From positions 2,170,001-2,234,000 of the forward strand of contig NZ_CP130649.1 in the NCBI RefSeq assembly GCF_030552895.1: a DNA stretch of 64,000 nt. The letters run 5' to 3'. The notes under the pieces are model-generated. The model saw only the letters and a program-made list of their open reading frames with translations, was not told where the DNA came from and did no database searches. This document shows, piece by piece, positions 17,713 through 33,302 of the stretch. The position numbers were made by a program, and so were the translations under genes. Within the stretch, counting starts at the first letter, position 1, and every line of letters begins with the position of its first letter. This DNA comes from Tatumella ptyseos (lineage in GTDB: Bacteria > Pseudomonadota > Gammaproteobacteria > Enterobacterales > Enterobacteriaceae).

Positions 17713-20700
17713 TTAGCCCAATTGTTTACGCGCATTTCTAAACAGGCGCATCCAAGGACCATCCTCGCCCCAATTTTCCGGGTGCCACGAGTTACTGACA
17801 GTGCGGAATACACGCTCTGGATGCGGCATCATAATGGTGACACGCCCAGAAGTATTAGTGACCGCCGTAATACCATTCGGCGAGCCATTCGGGTTAGCGG
17901 GATACTGTTCTGTCACTTGGCCGTGGTTGTTCACAAAGCGTAAGGCCGCAAGCTTGCTATTTTCAAGTTGCTGTAAATGATCGCTATTACGAACTTCCAC
18001 AAAGCCCTCACCGTGGGAAACTGCGATAGGCATCCGTGAACCCACCATACCTTCGAGTACGAGCGATGGGCTTTCGACCACTTCGACCAAACTGAAACGG
18101 GCTTCAAAACGTTCAGATTGGTTACGAACAAAACGTGGCCATAGTTCGCTGCCCGGAATAATCTCACGTAAATTAGAGACCATCTGGCACCCATTACAGA
18201 CGCCCAGCGCTAGGGTTTGGTCACGATTGAAGAAGTCTGCAAAGGTATCACGTACACGTGGGTTGAATAGAATAGACTTGGCCCAGCCCTCGCCCGCTCC
18301 GAGTACATCCCCGTAGGAGAAACCACCACACGCGGCAAGCATATGGAATCCGTCGAGGTTTGTGCGTCCTGCCAGCAAGTCGCTCATATGGACGTCACGC
18401 GTATCGAATCCTGCACGGTGGAATGCGGCAGCCATCTCTACATGTGAGTTAACACCTTGCTCACGTAATACGGCAAGTACGGGTCGAGCACCCGTCGCGA
18501 TCATCGGTGCGGCAACGTCGTCACTTGGGTCGAAGCTTAGCGACACATTAAGTCCTGGGTCGCGCTCATCTAATTTCGCTTGATGCTCTTCATCTGCACA
18601 GGCTGGGTTATCACGCAGGCGCTGCATTTGCCACGTGGTTTCTGCCCACCACTCACGCAGTTGTGAACGCTGTTCTGAGTAAACCGTTTCGCCCTCAGCA
18701 ATCACTTTAAAGTGATTTCCAGGTGTTGCTGAACCGATCACGAACAGTTCGTTATCCAGTCCATGCTCTGAGAAAATGGCTTGAACGGTATGCAGATCAT
18801 CCTGTGCAATTTGTAGTACTGCTCCAAGTTCCTCGGTGAATAAGGTGGCAACGGGATGAGCACCTAACGCACTAATGTCTGCATCGATAGCACAATGGCC
18901 GGCAAAAGCCATCTCTGCCAGTGTCACCAATAATCCACCATCGGAACGGTCGTGATAGGCCAGTAGTTTTCTCTCACTGACTAATTGCTGAATAGCATTG
19001 AAGAAACCACGTAGCTTCTCGGTATCACGTACATCCGCAGGATGTTGTCCAAGCTGACGATAAACTTGCGCCAACGCGGTCGCGCCAAGGGCTTGCTGTC
19101 CTTGACCAAGATCGACCAGAAGCAATAAGTTATCCTGATCGCTCTTAAGTTCCGGTGTAACGGTCAAGCGTACATCGTCGACACGGGCAAAGGCTGTAAT
19201 CGCTAATGACATGGGTGAAATCACTTCACGGTCTTCACCCTGCTCTTGCCAGCGCGTTTTCATCGACATAGAGTCTTTACCCACTGGGATAGTTAAGCCC
19301 AGTGCTGGGCAAAGCTCTTCGCCCACGGCTTTTACCGCATCGTATAAGCCAGCATCTTCGCCAGGGTGGCCCGCTGCAGCCATCCAGTTTGCAGAGAGTT
19401 TAATCTGTTTTAAATCGCCAATCGCGGTAGCCGCTAAGTTGGTTAGGGCTTCGCCCACGGCTAAACGAGCCGAGGCCGCGTAGTCCAATAAGGCTACTGG
19501 CGCGCGTTCACCCATGGCAAAAGCTTCACCTGTATAGCTATCTAAGCTAGTGGTAGTCACCGCACAGTTAGCAACGGGGATCTGCCAAGGGCCTACCATT
19601 TGATCGCGAGCAACCATCCCGGTTACCGTCCGGTCACCGATGGTGATCAAAAAGGTTTTTTCCGCAACCGCCGGTAGATGAAGGACGCGTTTTACGGCTT
19701 CAGCCAGATCAATATCTTGGGCAGTAAAGCTATCTCCCTTCGCCTGCTGGCGACGCACATCGCGGGTCATTTTCGGGGTTTTACCCAGTAAAACGTCGAG
19801 TGGCATATCGATGGGTTGGTTAGCGAAGTGTGGATCCTCAAGCGTTAGATGCTGCTGCTCTGTCGCTTCACCGATAACGGCGTAGGGTGCGCGTTCACGC
19901 TGACAAATAGCGTCAAACTCTGCTAATTTGTCGGTATCGATCGCTAACACATAACGCTCTTGAGATTCATTACACCAAATCTCTAACGGCGTCATACCTG
20001 GCTCATCATTTAGGATCTTGCGCAGATCAAAGCGTCCGCCGCGCCCACCATCTGAGACCAGTTCTGGCATCGCATTGGACAGGCCCCCTGCGCCAACGTC
20101 ATGAATAAACAGAATCGGGTTCTGTTCACCGCGTTGCCAGCAACGGTCGATGACTTCTTGGCAACGACGCTCCATTTCGGGGTTATCACGTTGTACTGAA
20201 GCAAAATCCAGATCGGCATCCGATTGTCCGGAATCCATCGATGAAGCCGCCCCACCCCCTAGACCAATGTTCATAGAGGGCCCACCGAGTACAATGAGTT
20301 TTGCCCCAACAGTGATTTCACCCTTTTGCACATGATCGTCACGGATATTGCCAATACCGCCCGCCAGCATAATTGGTTTATGGTAGCCACGAATTTCATC
20401 GCCATTATGGCTACTGACTTTCTCTTCATAGGTCCGGAAATAGCCATTCAGTGCTGGGCGGCCAAATTCATTATTAAATGCGGCGCCGCCTAGAGGGCCA
20501 TCTAGCATGATATCTAGCGCGGTAACAATACGCTCGGGTTTACCAAAATCCTCTTCCCATGGTTGTTCAAAACCAGGGATACGTAAGTTTGATACCGAGA
20601 AACCGGTTAAACCAGCTTTAGGTTTCGCCCCACGACCGGTTGCTCCCTCATCGCGGATTTCCCCGCCTGAACCGGTTGCGGCACCTGGCCATGGGGAGAT

Positions 20701-21603
20701 AGCGGTTGGGTGATTGTGTGTCTCAACCTTCATTAAGATATGAATAGGTTGTTGATGGAAATCGTACTGGCCTGTTTCGGATTCTGCGTAGAAACGCCCT
20801 GCAACAGAACCTTCCATGACTGCGGCATTATCTTTATAAGCAGACAGTACATGGTCTGGTGTCGTTTCGAAGGTGTTTTTAATCATTTTAAACAGCGACT
20901 TTGGTTGCGCGACGCCATCAATGATCCAATCTGCGTTGAAAATTTTATGACGGCAATGCTCTGAGTTAGCTTGAGCGAACATGTACAACTCGACGTCATT
21001 TGGGTTTCTGCCCAGCTGGGTGAAAGCATTGAGCAGGTAATCAATTTCATCTTCTGCTAGCGCGAGTCCAAGACGAATATTTGCCTCAGAGAGTGCTTGA
21101 CGCCCCCCTTGTTGAATATCAATGGAGGTAAGAGGGTGCGGCGTATGCTGCGTAAAGAGTTGTGCGGCGTCAGCAAAATCGGTGAAGACCGTTTCCATCA
21201 TTCGGTCGTGTAGTAACGCTGCGACCTGCTCAAACTGAGCCTTATCCAGTTTAGGTGCATCTATATAGAAAGCTAATCCACGCTCTAAGCGCTTCACCAT
21301 CGGTAGCTCACAATTATGTGCGATATCAGTGGCTTTTGATGACCATGGAGAGATGGTGCCAGGACGCGGGGTCACTAATAGAAGTTGCCCTTGCGGCGTA
21401 TGCTCGGCCAATGATGGACCATAGCGTAATAACTTTTCTAGTCGCGTTGTTTGCTCATCAGTTAACGGTTGCGTCACCTCCGCGAAATGCACATATTCGG
21501 CATAGAGTGAACGGATAGGTAACTGAAGTTCTTGAAAGGTGGTGACTAGTTTGTTAATTCGAAAGGCAGACAGGGCAGGCGAACCACGCAAAATTTCCAT
21601 CAT
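17713..21603 (-). CDS. purL: Phosphoribosylformylglycinamidine synthase
   Basis: Large-type FGAM synthase, the ATP- and glutamine-dependent fourth step of purine synthesis. The FGAR/ATP domains carry [21 protein letters not shown] and SMSMKTRW, and the C-terminal class I amidotransferase domain has [10 protein letters not shown] with the catalytic Cys and a PHPERVFR His. The 1296-aa length agrees with about 1295 in E. coli. The start [15 protein letters not shown] matches the family. A PurR operator sits 90 bp upstream. Confidence 0.98.
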   Translation of the reverse strand: MMEILRGSPALSAFRINKLVTTFQELQLPIRSLYAEYVHFAEVTQPLTDEQTTRLEKLLRYGPSLAEHTPQGQLLLVTPRPGTISPWSSKATDIAHNCELPMVKRLERGLAFYIDAPKLDKAQFEQVAALLHDRMMETVFTDFADAAQLFTQHTPHPLTSIDIQQGGRQALSEANIRLGLALAEDEIDYLLNAFTQLGRNPNDVELYMFAQANSEHCRHKIFNADWIIDGVAQPKSLFKMIKNTFETTPDHVLSAYKDNAAVMEGSVAGRFYAESETGQYDFHQQPIHILMKVETHNHPTAISPWPGAATGSGGEIRDEGATGRGAKPKAGLTGFSVSNLRIPGFEQPWEEDFGKPERIVTALDIMLDGPLGGAAFNNEFGRPALNGYFRTYEEKVSSHNGDEIRGYHKPIMLAGGIGNIRDDHVQKGEITVGAKLIVLGGPSMNIGLGGGAASSMDSGQSDADLDFASVQRDNPEMERRCQEVIDRCWQRGEQNPILFIHDVGAGGLSNAMPELVSDGGRGGRFDLRKILNDEPGMTPLEIWCNESQERYVLAIDTDKLAEFDAICQRERAPYAVIGEATEQQHLTLEDPHFANQPIDMPLDVLLGKTPKMTRDVRRQQAKGDSFTAQDIDLAEAVKRVLHLPAVAEKTFLITIGDRTVTGMVARDQMVGPWQIPVANCAVTTTSLDSYTGEAFAMGERAPVALLDYAASARLAVGEALTNLAATAIGDLKQIKLSANWMAAAGHPGEDAGLYDAVKAVGEELCPALGLTIPVGKDSMSMKTRWQEQGEDREVISPMSLAITAFARVDDVRLTVTPELKSDQDNLLLLVDLGQGQQALGATALAQVYRQLGQHPADVRDTEKLRGFFNAIQQLVSERKLLAYHDRSDGGLLVTLAEMAFAGHCAIDADISALGAHPVATLFTEELGAVLQIAQDDLHTVQAIFSEHGLDNELFVIGSATPGNHFKVIAEGETVYSEQRSQLREWWAETTWQMQRLRDNPACADEEHQAKLDERDPGLNVSLSFDPSDDVAAPMIATGARPVLAVLREQGVNSHVEMAAAFHRAGFDTRDVHMSDLLAGRTNLDGFHMLAACGGFSYGDVLGAGEGWAKSILFNPRVRDTFADFFNRDQTLALGVCNGCQMVSNLREIIPGSELWPRFVRNQSERFEARFSLVEVVESPSLVLEGMVGSRMPIAVSHGEGFVEVRNSDHLQQLENSKLAALRFVNNHGQVTEQYPANPNGSPNGITAVTNTSGRVTIMMPHPERVFRTVSNSWHPENWGEDGPWMRLFRNARKQLG

Positions 21604-21692
21604 TAATCATCTCTCGTCGTCGGTATGTCTGGCTGACATACTCTGGCGCTACAGTGGGAAAACGGCGCTAGTATAATGAATCTCGCTGCAAT

Positions 21693-21708
21693 ACGAAACC
21701 GTTTGCGT
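21693..21708. promoter_or_regulatory. PurR operator upstream of purL
   Basis: On the minus strand the site reads ACGCAAACGGTTTCGT, a near-perfect PurR palindrome with one central change. It lies in the purL-mltF divergent spacer (21604-21873), 90 bp from the purL start, in line with purine control of purL. Confidence 0.8.
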
Positions 21709-21873
21709 GGAATTTATCACAATAGACCTTGTCTGATTTGATGAACATTTATTGCTTTAAAAGTTGCTCTCTGCCGTTAAATTGCTCAGAATGCACCCCG
21801 TCTTGCGCTTAGAAATCATCAGATTCACTCCCTAACATTAGGGGAATCGCGAGCAGAACCGAGAGATAACTAT

Positions 21874-24173
<2,300 letters not shown>

Positions 24174-25073
24174 CTACTTATTGATAACCTCTTCAAGTGC
24201 GGGTTGTAGTGTGCTATAGCGAAACTGGTAACCTGCATCCATAAGTCGTTGAGGCACAGCCTGCTGCCCACCTAGCACTAATACTGCAGATTCGCCCATT
24301 AGACAACGGACGGCAACGGCAGGCACACGCATAAAGCATGGACGATGTAATACCTTAGCCAGCTGTTCGCTAAATTGTTGATTACGAACTGGCGTCGGAG
24401 CAACCATATTAAACGGCCCTTTCAATGCAGGCTGGTTCAGTAGAAAAAGTGTCGCATTCAGCATATCGTCGATATGTATCCACGGCATATATTGCTGGCC
24501 ATTGCCAAAAGGTCCCCCGACCCCCATACGAAACGGTAGCACCATTTTTGCGAGTGCACCGCCTTCACTCGACAGGACGACCCCCGTTCGTAATAGACAT
24601 ACTCGCGTATTTGCGCTTTGTGCCTCAAGCGCTAACGCTTCCCATCGCGAGCAGAGCTGCCAAGTAAACTCTTGATGTGGGGAGCGCTCTTCGGTCACGA
24701 CTGCCTGCCCTTGATCGCCGTAATAACCGACCGCAGAGCCTGAGATCAATACTGATGGCGGCTTGGCGCTGGCTTTAATCAATTCAGCAACCTGTGCGGT
24801 AAGTTGCCATCGGCTATCACAGAGTTTTTGTTTTTGTGCCGCCGTCCACCGCTTATCGGCAATTGGCTCGCCAGCCAAATTAATTACTGCCTCGAAGCCG
24901 TCTAATGACGACAACCCATCGAGGGAGTTCAACAATTCAACTTGGGGACCCAAAATCTTCGTCGCCCGCTGAGGAGATCGGGTCAACGCAGTGATGTGAT
25001 GTGATTGATTCAACAGTGCCTGAGTGAGGCGCTGTCCTATCAACCCCGTTGCACCGGTAATAAGAATTTTCAT
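24174..25073 (-). CDS. yfcH: TIGR01777-family NAD(P)-dependent epimerase YfcH
   Basis: Atypical short-chain dehydrogenase/epimerase. The Rossmann motif [10 protein letters not shown] opens the protein, and the family signatures [29 protein letters not shown] and MPWIHIDDM follow. The C-terminal domain of unknown function has [13 protein letters not shown]. The 299-aa length is as in E. coli YfcH (297). In E. coli this gene is at a different locus, so it has moved here or the other lineage rearranged. The substrate is unknown. Confidence 0.9.
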   Translation of the reverse strand: MKILITGATGLIGQRLTQALLNQSHHITALTRSPQRATKILGPQVELLNSLDGLSSLDGFEAVINLAGEPIADKRWTAAQKQKLCDSRWQLTAQVAELIKASAKPPSVLISGSAVGYYGDQGQAVVTEERSPHQEFTWQLCSRWEALALEAQSANTRVCLLRTGVVLSSEGGALAKMVLPFRMGVGGPFGNGQQYMPWIHIDDMLNATLFLLNQPALKGPFNMVAPTPVRNQQFSEQLAKVLHRPCFMRVPAVAVRCLMGESAVLVLGGQQAVPQRLMDAGYQFRYSTLQPALEEVINK

Positions 25074-25233
25074 CGCTTACCTCTTAATCATTATCCACCA
25101 TGACGAGTGAAACTCTGCTATTCAGCATAGTCTATATTAGAGGGGGCACGGGGATGGGAGCGAACGGGTTCGACCATATAGCGGATAAGGTTGCGGCAAT
25201 AACCTGACAAAGCCCAATAGCCCTAACGAGTTA

Positions 25234-25482
25234 TTATATTTTTTTGAGCAAATGAACCGCGACCTGATAACCAATGAGAGTGACAAGGGAGCAAACAGTG
25301 AGTAACGCAATTCCGATAAATTCTTCGGGATTACGTACCCCGTAAAATCGTGCAGCATTGCTCCAAAATACGATCTGTTCTGGTGTGGCCGGATCAGCAG
25401 GGCGTAGCAGCAGAAAAGTTAGTAGAAAAATGACGGAGCTAATAAGAATTTTTAGCGCTGTGGGGGCACGTCTCACTATCAT
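25234..25482 (-). CDS. Small membrane protein, putative immunity to the upstream Tlde1-like effector
   Basis: An 82-aa protein with two hydrophobic helices (about residues 9-27 and 55-76) separated by a polar loop, topology consistent with an inner-membrane protein. It starts inside the 3' end of the effector gene (44-bp overlap), with GAGG upstream of the ATG, so the two are translationally coupled. I recognise no family. The immunity role is inferred from the overlap, small size and location next to a cell-wall-targeting enzyme. Confidence 0.6.
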   Translation of the reverse strand: MIVRRAPTALKILISSVIFLLTFLLLRPADPATPEQIVFWSNAARFYGVRNPEEFIGIALLTVCSLVTLIGYQVAVHLLKKI

Positions 25483-25978
25483 CGACTATTACCTCAATTG
25501 TACCGTATGACAAAAGACCATTGCTGAGCATGACTCGTTGTGTGGAAAGTAATGATTGACGTATAGCCAAAAAATCAGTTCTTTTTTGTAACGTGATACA
25601 GCCAAGTGATATTCCCAAAGGACCGGGTGGGTGCAAGCGAAATTGACCTCTCTTAACCCCATTGATCCAAGTATAATCGTCAATTTTACCATCATCGCGA
25701 TAAAGTGCGAACCACTCATACTTGATAACAGGAGTAGAGGTCGGCCAAGAATACCAATCTTGTAAATCAGTACGGATTATTCCTTTCCAACCGCCAGTAG
25801 GTCTATCGACGATGTGGTAACGACCTCCTGGTATTGGTCCATTATCTGGAATAGCAACACATCCTGCTTGATTACGAAATGGGTTATTTCCAGAATAAGC
25901 TTGAAATGTACCAACACCATAGAAAGTAAGTGGACTAAAAGCCCTGCCATTAATCTCGAATTTCCCTCTAAGTGCCAT
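25439..25978 (-). CDS. DUF2778/Tlde1-like L,D-transpeptidase-fold effector
   Basis: The 179-aa protein resembles the DUF2778 family, whose Salmonella member Tlde1 is a type VI effector that cuts or alters peptidoglycan stem peptides. The N-terminal part has the ribbon GKFEINGRAFSPLTFYGVGTFQAYSG and CVAIPDNGPIPGGRYHIVDR. The putative catalytic pair is His116 in RLHPPG and Cys127 in SLGCITL, spaced like the L,D-transpeptidase His and Cys. There is no signal peptide. An AAGGAG ribosome-binding site precedes the ATG at 25978. No type VI gene is in the window, so the delivery system is unknown. Confidence 0.75.
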   Translation of the reverse strand: MALRGKFEINGRAFSPLTFYGVGTFQAYSGNNPFRNQAGCVAIPDNGPIPGGRYHIVDRPTGGWKGIIRTDLQDWYSWPTSTPVIKYEWFALYRDDGKIDDYTWINGVKRGQFRLHPPGPLGISLGCITLQKRTDFLAIRQSLLSTQRVMLSNGLLSYGTIEVIVDDSETCPHSAKNSY

Positions 25979-26433
25979 ACTATTGAACTCCTTTTCTCAA
26001 TATGTAACAACGAATTTAATATCTACCAACTTTTTATTTTATTAACCCCATTGAATGAGACACTAATTAAGTCACTCGTATTTTTTAATAAAATACAAGA
26101 AAATCATTAAGTTAAAGAGTAATCACATCAAGATAATAGATTTAAAATAGTAATTTTAATTGAAAGAAGTAGGAATAAGCGTTTTACATAATAAATAAAA
26201 AAACTATTAATATTCTCCATCCTATTTCATAGCTAATCGCCTAATTTTAATTCAAAATCACTCACTCTTTAGTTTACGCTTGATTACTAAAATGCCCTAT
26301 TGATGTCCTATGTTAAAATAATAGCTATAAAAATAGCTTATCCTACCTTTCAGTAGAGATAAGAGACGCCCCATCTCAACGGATGGGCGGCGCATCGACA
26401 AAGACTATTTGATTTAACGATAAGGGGGAAAAC
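25979..26433. other. AT-rich intergenic leader between the effector cassette and yfhL
   Basis: About 455 bp, visibly richer in A and T than the flanking housekeeping genes, with no supportable ORF. Its left part should hold the promoter of the Tlde1-like gene and its right part that of yfhL. An imperfect GC-rich hairpin around 26367-26397 (CCCATC against GATGGG) precedes yfhL. The base composition suggests acquired DNA. Confidence 0.5.
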
Positions 26434-26694
26434 GTGGCACTACTGATCACTGAACGCTGTATCAATTGTGATATGTGCGAACCAGAATGTCCCAATCAGG
26501 CCATCACGCTCGGCACTACGATTTATGAAATTGATCCGGTTCGTTGTACTGAATGCATCGGCCACTACGACAGCCCTACCTGCCAGAGTGTCTGTCCTAT
26601 CACTCATACCATTATTCAAGATAGTCTATGGCAGGAAACATCCGATCAATTATGGGAAAAATTCGTTCAGCTTTACCCCAATGTGAGGGGTTAA
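26434..26694 (+). CDS. yfhL: YfhL family 4Fe-4S dicluster ferredoxin
   Basis: Small ferredoxin with two cluster motifs: [12 protein letters not shown] near the N-terminus and [18 protein letters not shown] in the middle, the second with the extended Cys spacing typical of YfhL/Alvin-type ferredoxins. The 86-aa length equals E. coli YfhL. It starts at GTG, preceded by AAGGGGG. Convergent with acpS, with overlapping 3' ends. Its redox partner is not known from the sequence. Confidence 0.93.
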   Translation: MALLITERCINCDMCEPECPNQAITLGTTIYEIDPVRCTECIGHYDSPTCQSVCPITHTIIQDSLWQETSDQLWEKFVQLYPNVRG

Positions 26695-27071
26695 CTCTCA
26701 AAGATTACCGTTGCACAGGCGTAGCGACGCTCATCGGCGAGCGTCACATGATGGTGCTGGATGCCTAATTGCTCAGCAAGAATCTCTGCTTGCCCAAGTA
26801 ATCGTAAGCAGGGTTTACCGAGCGGATTATTAAACACTTCGAATTGATTAAAGGCTAATCCATTACGAATGCCCGTACCAAAAGCTTTCGCTGCGGCTTC
26901 TTTCACCGCAAAACGCTTCGCTAAAAATCGCACGGGCTGGTGATGTTGCTGATATTGCTGCCATTCGCTGGCTGTCAAAACCCTTTTTGCTAACCGGTCA
27001 CCTGAACGTTCTATCACCTGTTCAATGCGTGCGATTTCGACAATATCGGTGCCCAGCCCTACGATAGCCAT
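26691..27071 (-). CDS. acpS: Holo-[acyl-carrier-protein] synthase
   Basis: Transfers 4'-phosphopantetheine from CoA to the serine of acyl carrier proteins. Signatures [13 protein letters not shown] and [15 protein letters not shown] are present; the Mg-binding Asp and Glu lie in these. I took the ATG at 27071 (MAIVGLGTD), giving 126 aa as in E. coli; it overlaps the pdxJ stop by one base. This enzyme could also activate the acyl carrier protein of the type III island, which is inference. Confidence 0.96.
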   Translation of the reverse strand: MAIVGLGTDIVEIARIEQVIERSGDRLAKRVLTASEWQQYQQHHQPVRFLAKRFAVKEAAAKAFGTGIRNGLAFNQFEVFNNPLGKPCLRLLGQAEILAEQLGIQHHHVTLADERRYACATVIFES

Positions 27072-27802
27072 TAGCGTCGAGCATCCTGTAAACACTGTTT
27101 CATCTCACGCACGGCATCCGCCAACCCACTAAAAAGTGCGCGGCCAATGATCGCGTGTCCAATATTGAGTTCATAAATGTCCGGTAACGCCGCAATAGCT
27201 TGAACGTTGTGGTATGTCAGGCCATGGCCAGCATTCACTTTCAAACCTTTCGACGCGGCATAGCTCACCGCAGCCCGAATACGTTCCAACTCTTTTTCAA
27301 CGTCATCTGGATCTTGTGCTTCGGCATAGGCACCAGTGTGGATCTCAATAAAAGGCGCTTTAGCTGCCACTGCTGCATCAATTTGCTGAAAGTCGGGATC
27401 GATAAAAAGTGATACTAAGATATTCGCCTGCTGTAAACGCGCGACCGCTTCATTCATTTTCGCTTGTTGGCCTGCAACATCTAAGCCGCCTTCTGTGGTG
27501 ACTTCTTCGCGTTTCTCTGGAACGAGGCAGCAAAAATGCGGGCGCGTCTGACAAGCGATACTAATCATCTCTTCAGTTACCGCCATTTCTAAATTCATTC
27601 GGGTCTGTATGGTCTGGCGCAGCAAGGTGATATCGCGATCAGTGATATGACGGCGGTCTTCACGTAAGTGCACAGTAATACCATCCGCGCCTGCTTGTTC
27701 TGCAACAAAAGCCGCCTGAATGGGGTCAGGATATTGGGTCCCCCGCGCATTACGTACTGTAGCGATATGGTCAATATTTACACCTAAATACACTTCCGCC
27801 AT
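27071..27802 (-). CDS. pdxJ: Pyridoxine 5'-phosphate synthase
   Basis: Condenses 1-deoxyxylulose 5-phosphate with 3-hydroxy-1-aminoacetone phosphate to make PNP. N-terminal [17 protein letters not shown] and C-terminal [12 protein letters not shown] phosphate-binding loop are conserved. Length 243 aa as in E. coli. Coupled to acpS through a one-base stop/start overlap. Confidence 0.97.
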   Translation of the reverse strand: MAEVYLGVNIDHIATVRNARGTQYPDPIQAAFVAEQAGADGITVHLREDRRHITDRDITLLRQTIQTRMNLEMAVTEEMISIACQTRPHFCCLVPEKREEVTTEGGLDVAGQQAKMNEAVARLQQANILVSLFIDPDFQQIDAAVAAKAPFIEIHTGAYAEAQDPDDVEKELERIRAAVSYAASKGLKVNAGHGLTYHNVQAIAALPDIYELNIGHAIIGRALFSGLADAVREMKQCLQDARR

Positions 27803-27845
27803 GCTAAACCTCTTAAATTATCGCGAAAAAAAGGAAAACTATTAC

Positions 27846-28568
27846 TCACTCTTCCGATTTGTTAACAGGAAGCTGGAATTGCCGGAAGAGTGCTTGGCTT
27901 TTCAAAGAGCGGCCACCTAAATAGGGCTTCAGTGCCATACGCGTAAAGCGTTTTGCCGCCCGCAGGGTATCAATTTCTGGGAATTCACGCCGATAAAATG
28001 CACGTAGTTGGCGGCCAGTAAAGGTATAGGCAGTCGGCATGACACTTGCGATAAAGCCGCGCTCTTGCCGAAAGTTATAGGTCATCTCATCACTGACCTC
28101 TTCACCGCTCCCGGCGCAATGTAAGAAATCAACGCCGTAACCCAAATGCGCCAATAACGCGAATTCGAAACGTCGTAAGACTGGCTCAGGCGAACTATCG
28201 AGCGCCGCCAATGATTGTAAGCAATGGAGATAATCAAAAAAGAGTGCTGAATAGCCAATCTCTTGGCCGAGTACCCTCATCAACAGCTCATTGACATAAA
28301 GTCCGCAGTAAAGGTAAGTCCCGCTGAGCGGCAACCCCATCGAGACGGGTTCAGCGCTGCGTAAGGTTTTCACATCACCTTTACCCCCCCAGCGCATTAG
28401 CAAAGGCGTGAAAGGTTGTAGAGCACCTTTTAGATTTGAACGGCGTGAACGAGCCCCCTTCGCCAAAACCGTGACGCGTCCATCGCTTTCACTGAAAATA
28501 TCGAGCAGCAAGCTCGTTTCGCTGTAAGGGCGAGCATGCAAGACAAAAACGCGCTGCCAGCCCTCCAT
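27846..28568 (-). CDS. recO: DNA repair protein RecO
   Basis: Mediator in the RecF recombination pathway that helps load RecA on SSB-coated DNA. An OB-fold N-terminus ([22 protein letters not shown]) and helical C-terminal domain ending in [18 protein letters not shown] are visible. I took the ATG at 28568; an in-frame TTG lies one codon upstream. It starts 3 bp after the era stop. Confidence 0.96.
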   Translation of the reverse strand: MEGWQRVFVLHARPYSETSLLLDIFSESDGRVTVLAKGARSRRSNLKGALQPFTPLLMRWGGKGDVKTLRSAEPVSMGLPLSGTYLYCGLYVNELLMRVLGQEIGYSALFFDYLHCLQSLAALDSSPEPVLRRFEFALLAHLGYGVDFLHCAGSGEEVSDEMTYNFRQERGFIASVMPTAYTFTGRQLRAFYRREFPEIDTLRAAKRFTRMALKPYLGGRSLKSQALFRQFQLPVNKSEE

Positions 28569-28571
28569 CAA

Positions 28572-30268
<1,697 letters not shown>

Positions 30269-30276
30269 GCGCCCTA

Positions 30277-31248
30277 TCAATGGATACCACCAATCCGGCT
30301 TAATCTTACGCCAGTCGGCCATTGACCTTCTTGTTTATCGAAGCTCATCCAGATAGCAACCGCTTTACCCACTAGATTCTTTTCTGGAACAAAACCCCAA
30401 TAACGGCTGTCTGCGCTGTTATCACGGTTATCACCCATCATGAAGTATTCTCCAGCAGGAACCACCCATGTAGATTGTGGCTGACCATCTTGCTGGTAGT
30501 AAGCATCCACTTGGCTCTGAGCTTGATTAACCAATAGAATGTTATGGGTGACATTACCAAGGGTTTCTTGACGCTCACCCAGTTGTAATCCTCCAGGTAA
30601 CATACCTGCTTTAGAGATTTGATAAAAGCCATTCCCCACTTCATTTCCATCAAAACCGCTAAAGGTTTGTAGGAAATCACTCTTTTCCATAGAAGAGTAA
30701 GTGATCGCAACCGGATTTCCGCAGTGGCCTTCACCACAGCCTGGTGTAACGGTGACCGTTTTGCTGTCCGGATCAAAAACAATTTTATCTCCCGGTAATC
30801 CAATCACGCGTTTAATATAATCCACAGAGGGGTCTTTCGGATATTTAAACACGACGACATCACCACGTTTAGGATGCCCTGTTGGAATGAGCGTCGTTTG
30901 GGTGATCGGATCTTTCAGTCCATAGGCAAACTTCTCCACGAGGATAAAATCGCCAATCAATAAGGTTGGCATCATGGATCCGGATGGAATCTGGAAAGGT
31001 TCGTAGATAAACGACCGTACAATAAAGACGACAGCCAGTACCGGGAATACCGATACGGAGGTCTCTACCCAGCTTGGCTGACGCGCGACACTGTCCAGCG
31101 CGGCTTTATCTAAAGGTGTGTTCGCTTGATCTTGCGCCTGCTGACGCTTAGCACGGCGCGCCGGTGCCCATTTGAATTTATCAAGACACCACACAATCCC
31201 GGTGACTAAGGTCGCAACTGCTAAAATCAGCGCAAACATATTTGCCAT
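30277..31248 (-). CDS. lepB: Signal peptidase I
   Basis: Inner-membrane serine protease removing signal peptides of Sec and Tat substrates. Two N-terminal membrane helices are visible. The Ser/Lys dyad lies in IPSGSMMPTLL and in the KYPKDPSVDYIKRVIGLPGD box, with GDNRDNSADSRYWG as the conserved box E. I used the ATG at 31248 (MANMFALIL), giving 323 aa. Downstream of lepA, as usual. Confidence 0.97.
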   Translation of the reverse strand: MANMFALILAVATLVTGIVWCLDKFKWAPARRAKRQQAQDQANTPLDKAALDSVARQPSWVETSVSVFPVLAVVFIVRSFIYEPFQIPSGSMMPTLLIGDFILVEKFAYGLKDPITQTTLIPTGHPKRGDVVVFKYPKDPSVDYIKRVIGLPGDKIVFDPDSKTVTVTPGCGEGHCGNPVAITYSSMEKSDFLQTFSGFDGNEVGNGFYQISKAGMLPGGLQLGERQETLGNVTHNILLVNQAQSQVDAYYQQDGQPQSTWVVPAGEYFMMGDNRDNSADSRYWGFVPEKNLVGKAVAIWMSFDKQEGQWPTGVRLSRIGGIH

Positions 31249-31265
31249 GACCAATCCTTAATTAA

Positions 31266-33077
31266 TTAATCTTTACCAACATGGAGAATTGCTAAGAACG
31301 CCTCTTGCGGTAGCTCTACGTTACCGACTTGTTTCATGCGTTTCTTACCATCTTTCTGTTTCTGTAATAATTTCTTCTTACGGCTCACGTCACCACCATA
31401 ACACTTCGCCAATACGTTTTTACGTAATTGTTTCACTGTCGAGCGTGCGATGATGTGGTTACCGATCGCCGCTTGGATGGCAATATCAAATTGTTGACGC
31501 GGGATCAGTTCACGCATTTTTTCGACTAACTCGCGACCACGAGATTGCGAATTATCACGGTGGGTAATAAGCGCTAGCGCATCAACACGCTCTGAGTTAA
31601 TCATCACATCGACACGAACCATGTCTGAGGTTTGGAAACGCTTGAAGTTATAATCAAGCGATGCATAGCCACGCGAGGTTGATTTGATCCGATCGAAGAA
31701 GTCCAATACGACTTCAGCCATTGGAATATCATAAGTCAACGCAACTTGGTTACCGTGATAGACCATATTGGTTTGTACGCCACGCTTCTCAACACAGAGC
31801 GTGATCACGTTACCGAGATACTCTTGTGGGAGTAGCATGTGACATTCTGCAATCGGCTCGCGTAGCTCTTCGATGTTGTTAAGCGGTGGTAATTTAGACG
31901 GGCTATCCACATAGAGCGTTTCACCACTGGTCGTTATCACTTCATAAACAACCGTCGGCGCGGTGGTAATCAGATCCAAGTCGTACTCACGTTCTAAACG
32001 CTCTTGGATGATCTCCATATGCAGCAAACCTAGGAAACCACAACGAAAACCGAAGCCTAACGCTGTAGAGCTCTCTGGCTCGTAGAACAACGAAGCATCG
32101 TTCAAGCTCAGTTTACCTAATGCATCGCGGAAGTTTTCGTAATCGTCAGAACTTACTGGAAATAATCCAGCGTAAACTTGCGGTTTAACCTTTTTAAAAC
32201 CAGGTAATGGTTTTTCAGCGGAGTGTTTTGCCGCAGTTAGGGTATCCCCTACTGGTGCACCAAGGATATCTTTGATAGCACAAACTAACCAGCCAACTTC
32301 CCCACTGCGTAATTCGTCACGGTCAACGCGTTTTGGAGTGAAAATCCCCAGACGGTCAGCATTATAGACTTGACCGGTACTCATCACTTTAATTTTGTCG
32401 CCTTTACGCAATACGCCATTTTTAACCCGAACTAAGGAGACAACGCCCAGATAATTATCGAACCAAGAGTCAATAATCAGCGCTTGCAACGGCGCATCAA
32501 TATCGCCTTCCGGTGGGGGAATATCGCGGACTAAGCGTTCGAGTACTTCAGGAACACCCAAACCTGTCTTAGCCGAACATCTTACTGCATCCGTTGCATC
32601 GATCCCGACGATATCTTCTATTTCTTGAGAAACGCGATCAGGGTCCGCGGCAGGAAGGTCAATTTTGTTTAAGACCGGTACCACTTCCAGATCCATTTCA
32701 ATCGCGGTGTAGCAGTTAGCCAACGTTTGCGCTTCAACCCCCTGCCCGGCATCCACGACAAGCAACGCACCTTCACACGCAGCAAGCGAACGCGAGACCT
32801 CATAGGAGAAGTCTACGTGTCCCGGTGTATCAATGAAGTTAAGTTGATAAATTTCACCATTTTGAGCGTGATAATCGAGGGTCACACTTTGCGCTTTAAT
32901 CGTGATTCCACGTTCACGTTCAAGATCCATGGAGTCTAATACTTGGGCTGCCATTTCACGATCACTCAAACCGCCACAGGTTTGGATTAAACGATCTGAT
33001 AAGGTGGATTTACCATGGTCAATATGAGCAATGATGGAGAAATTTCTTATATTCTTCATATCCGGGGATTTTTTCAT
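31266..33077 (-). CDS. lepA: Translation elongation factor 4 (LepA)
   Basis: Ribosomal back-translocase-type GTPase. The GTPase motifs [14 protein letters not shown] and NKIDLP are present, followed by EF-G-like domains and the LepA C-terminal domain ([18 protein letters not shown]). The ATG at 33077 has a good ribosome-binding site (AGGAAACT); it adds MKKSPD before MKNIRNF at 33059, the usual family start, which here lacks a clear Shine-Dalgarno. Either start is possible. Confidence 0.95.
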   Translation of the reverse strand: MKKSPDMKNIRNFSIIAHIDHGKSTLSDRLIQTCGGLSDREMAAQVLDSMDLERERGITIKAQSVTLDYHAQNGEIYQLNFIDTPGHVDFSYEVSRSLAACEGALLVVDAGQGVEAQTLANCYTAIEMDLEVVPVLNKIDLPAADPDRVSQEIEDIVGIDATDAVRCSAKTGLGVPEVLERLVRDIPPPEGDIDAPLQALIIDSWFDNYLGVVSLVRVKNGVLRKGDKIKVMSTGQVYNADRLGIFTPKRVDRDELRSGEVGWLVCAIKDILGAPVGDTLTAAKHSAEKPLPGFKKVKPQVYAGLFPVSSDDYENFRDALGKLSLNDASLFYEPESSTALGFGFRCGFLGLLHMEIIQERLEREYDLDLITTAPTVVYEVITTSGETLYVDSPSKLPPLNNIEELREPIAECHMLLPQEYLGNVITLCVEKRGVQTNMVYHGNQVALTYDIPMAEVVLDFFDRIKSTSRGYASLDYNFKRFQTSDMVRVDVMINSERVDALALITHRDNSQSRGRELVEKMRELIPRQQFDIAIQAAIGNHIIARSTVKQLRKNVLAKCYGGDVSRKKKLLQKQKDGKKRMKQVGNVELPQEAFLAILHVGKD

Positions 33078-33302
33078 AGTTTCCTGCAAAATTTATTCAG
33101 GTGGACACATAAATGGACCCATGATGCATGTACCCACTTTTTTACTGCGGAGCATATTACACGACAGCGGCAAAGACGTCAGCATATCAACAGCCTTGGA
33201 CGGTTTTTTTTTAAGACAATTTTCAGGAAGAAAAGCTGACGGGAGGATGACAAGCGAACCCTATAATCTTTTTATAGGGCTGCTTTACTGCCTTGACGCT
33301 GT

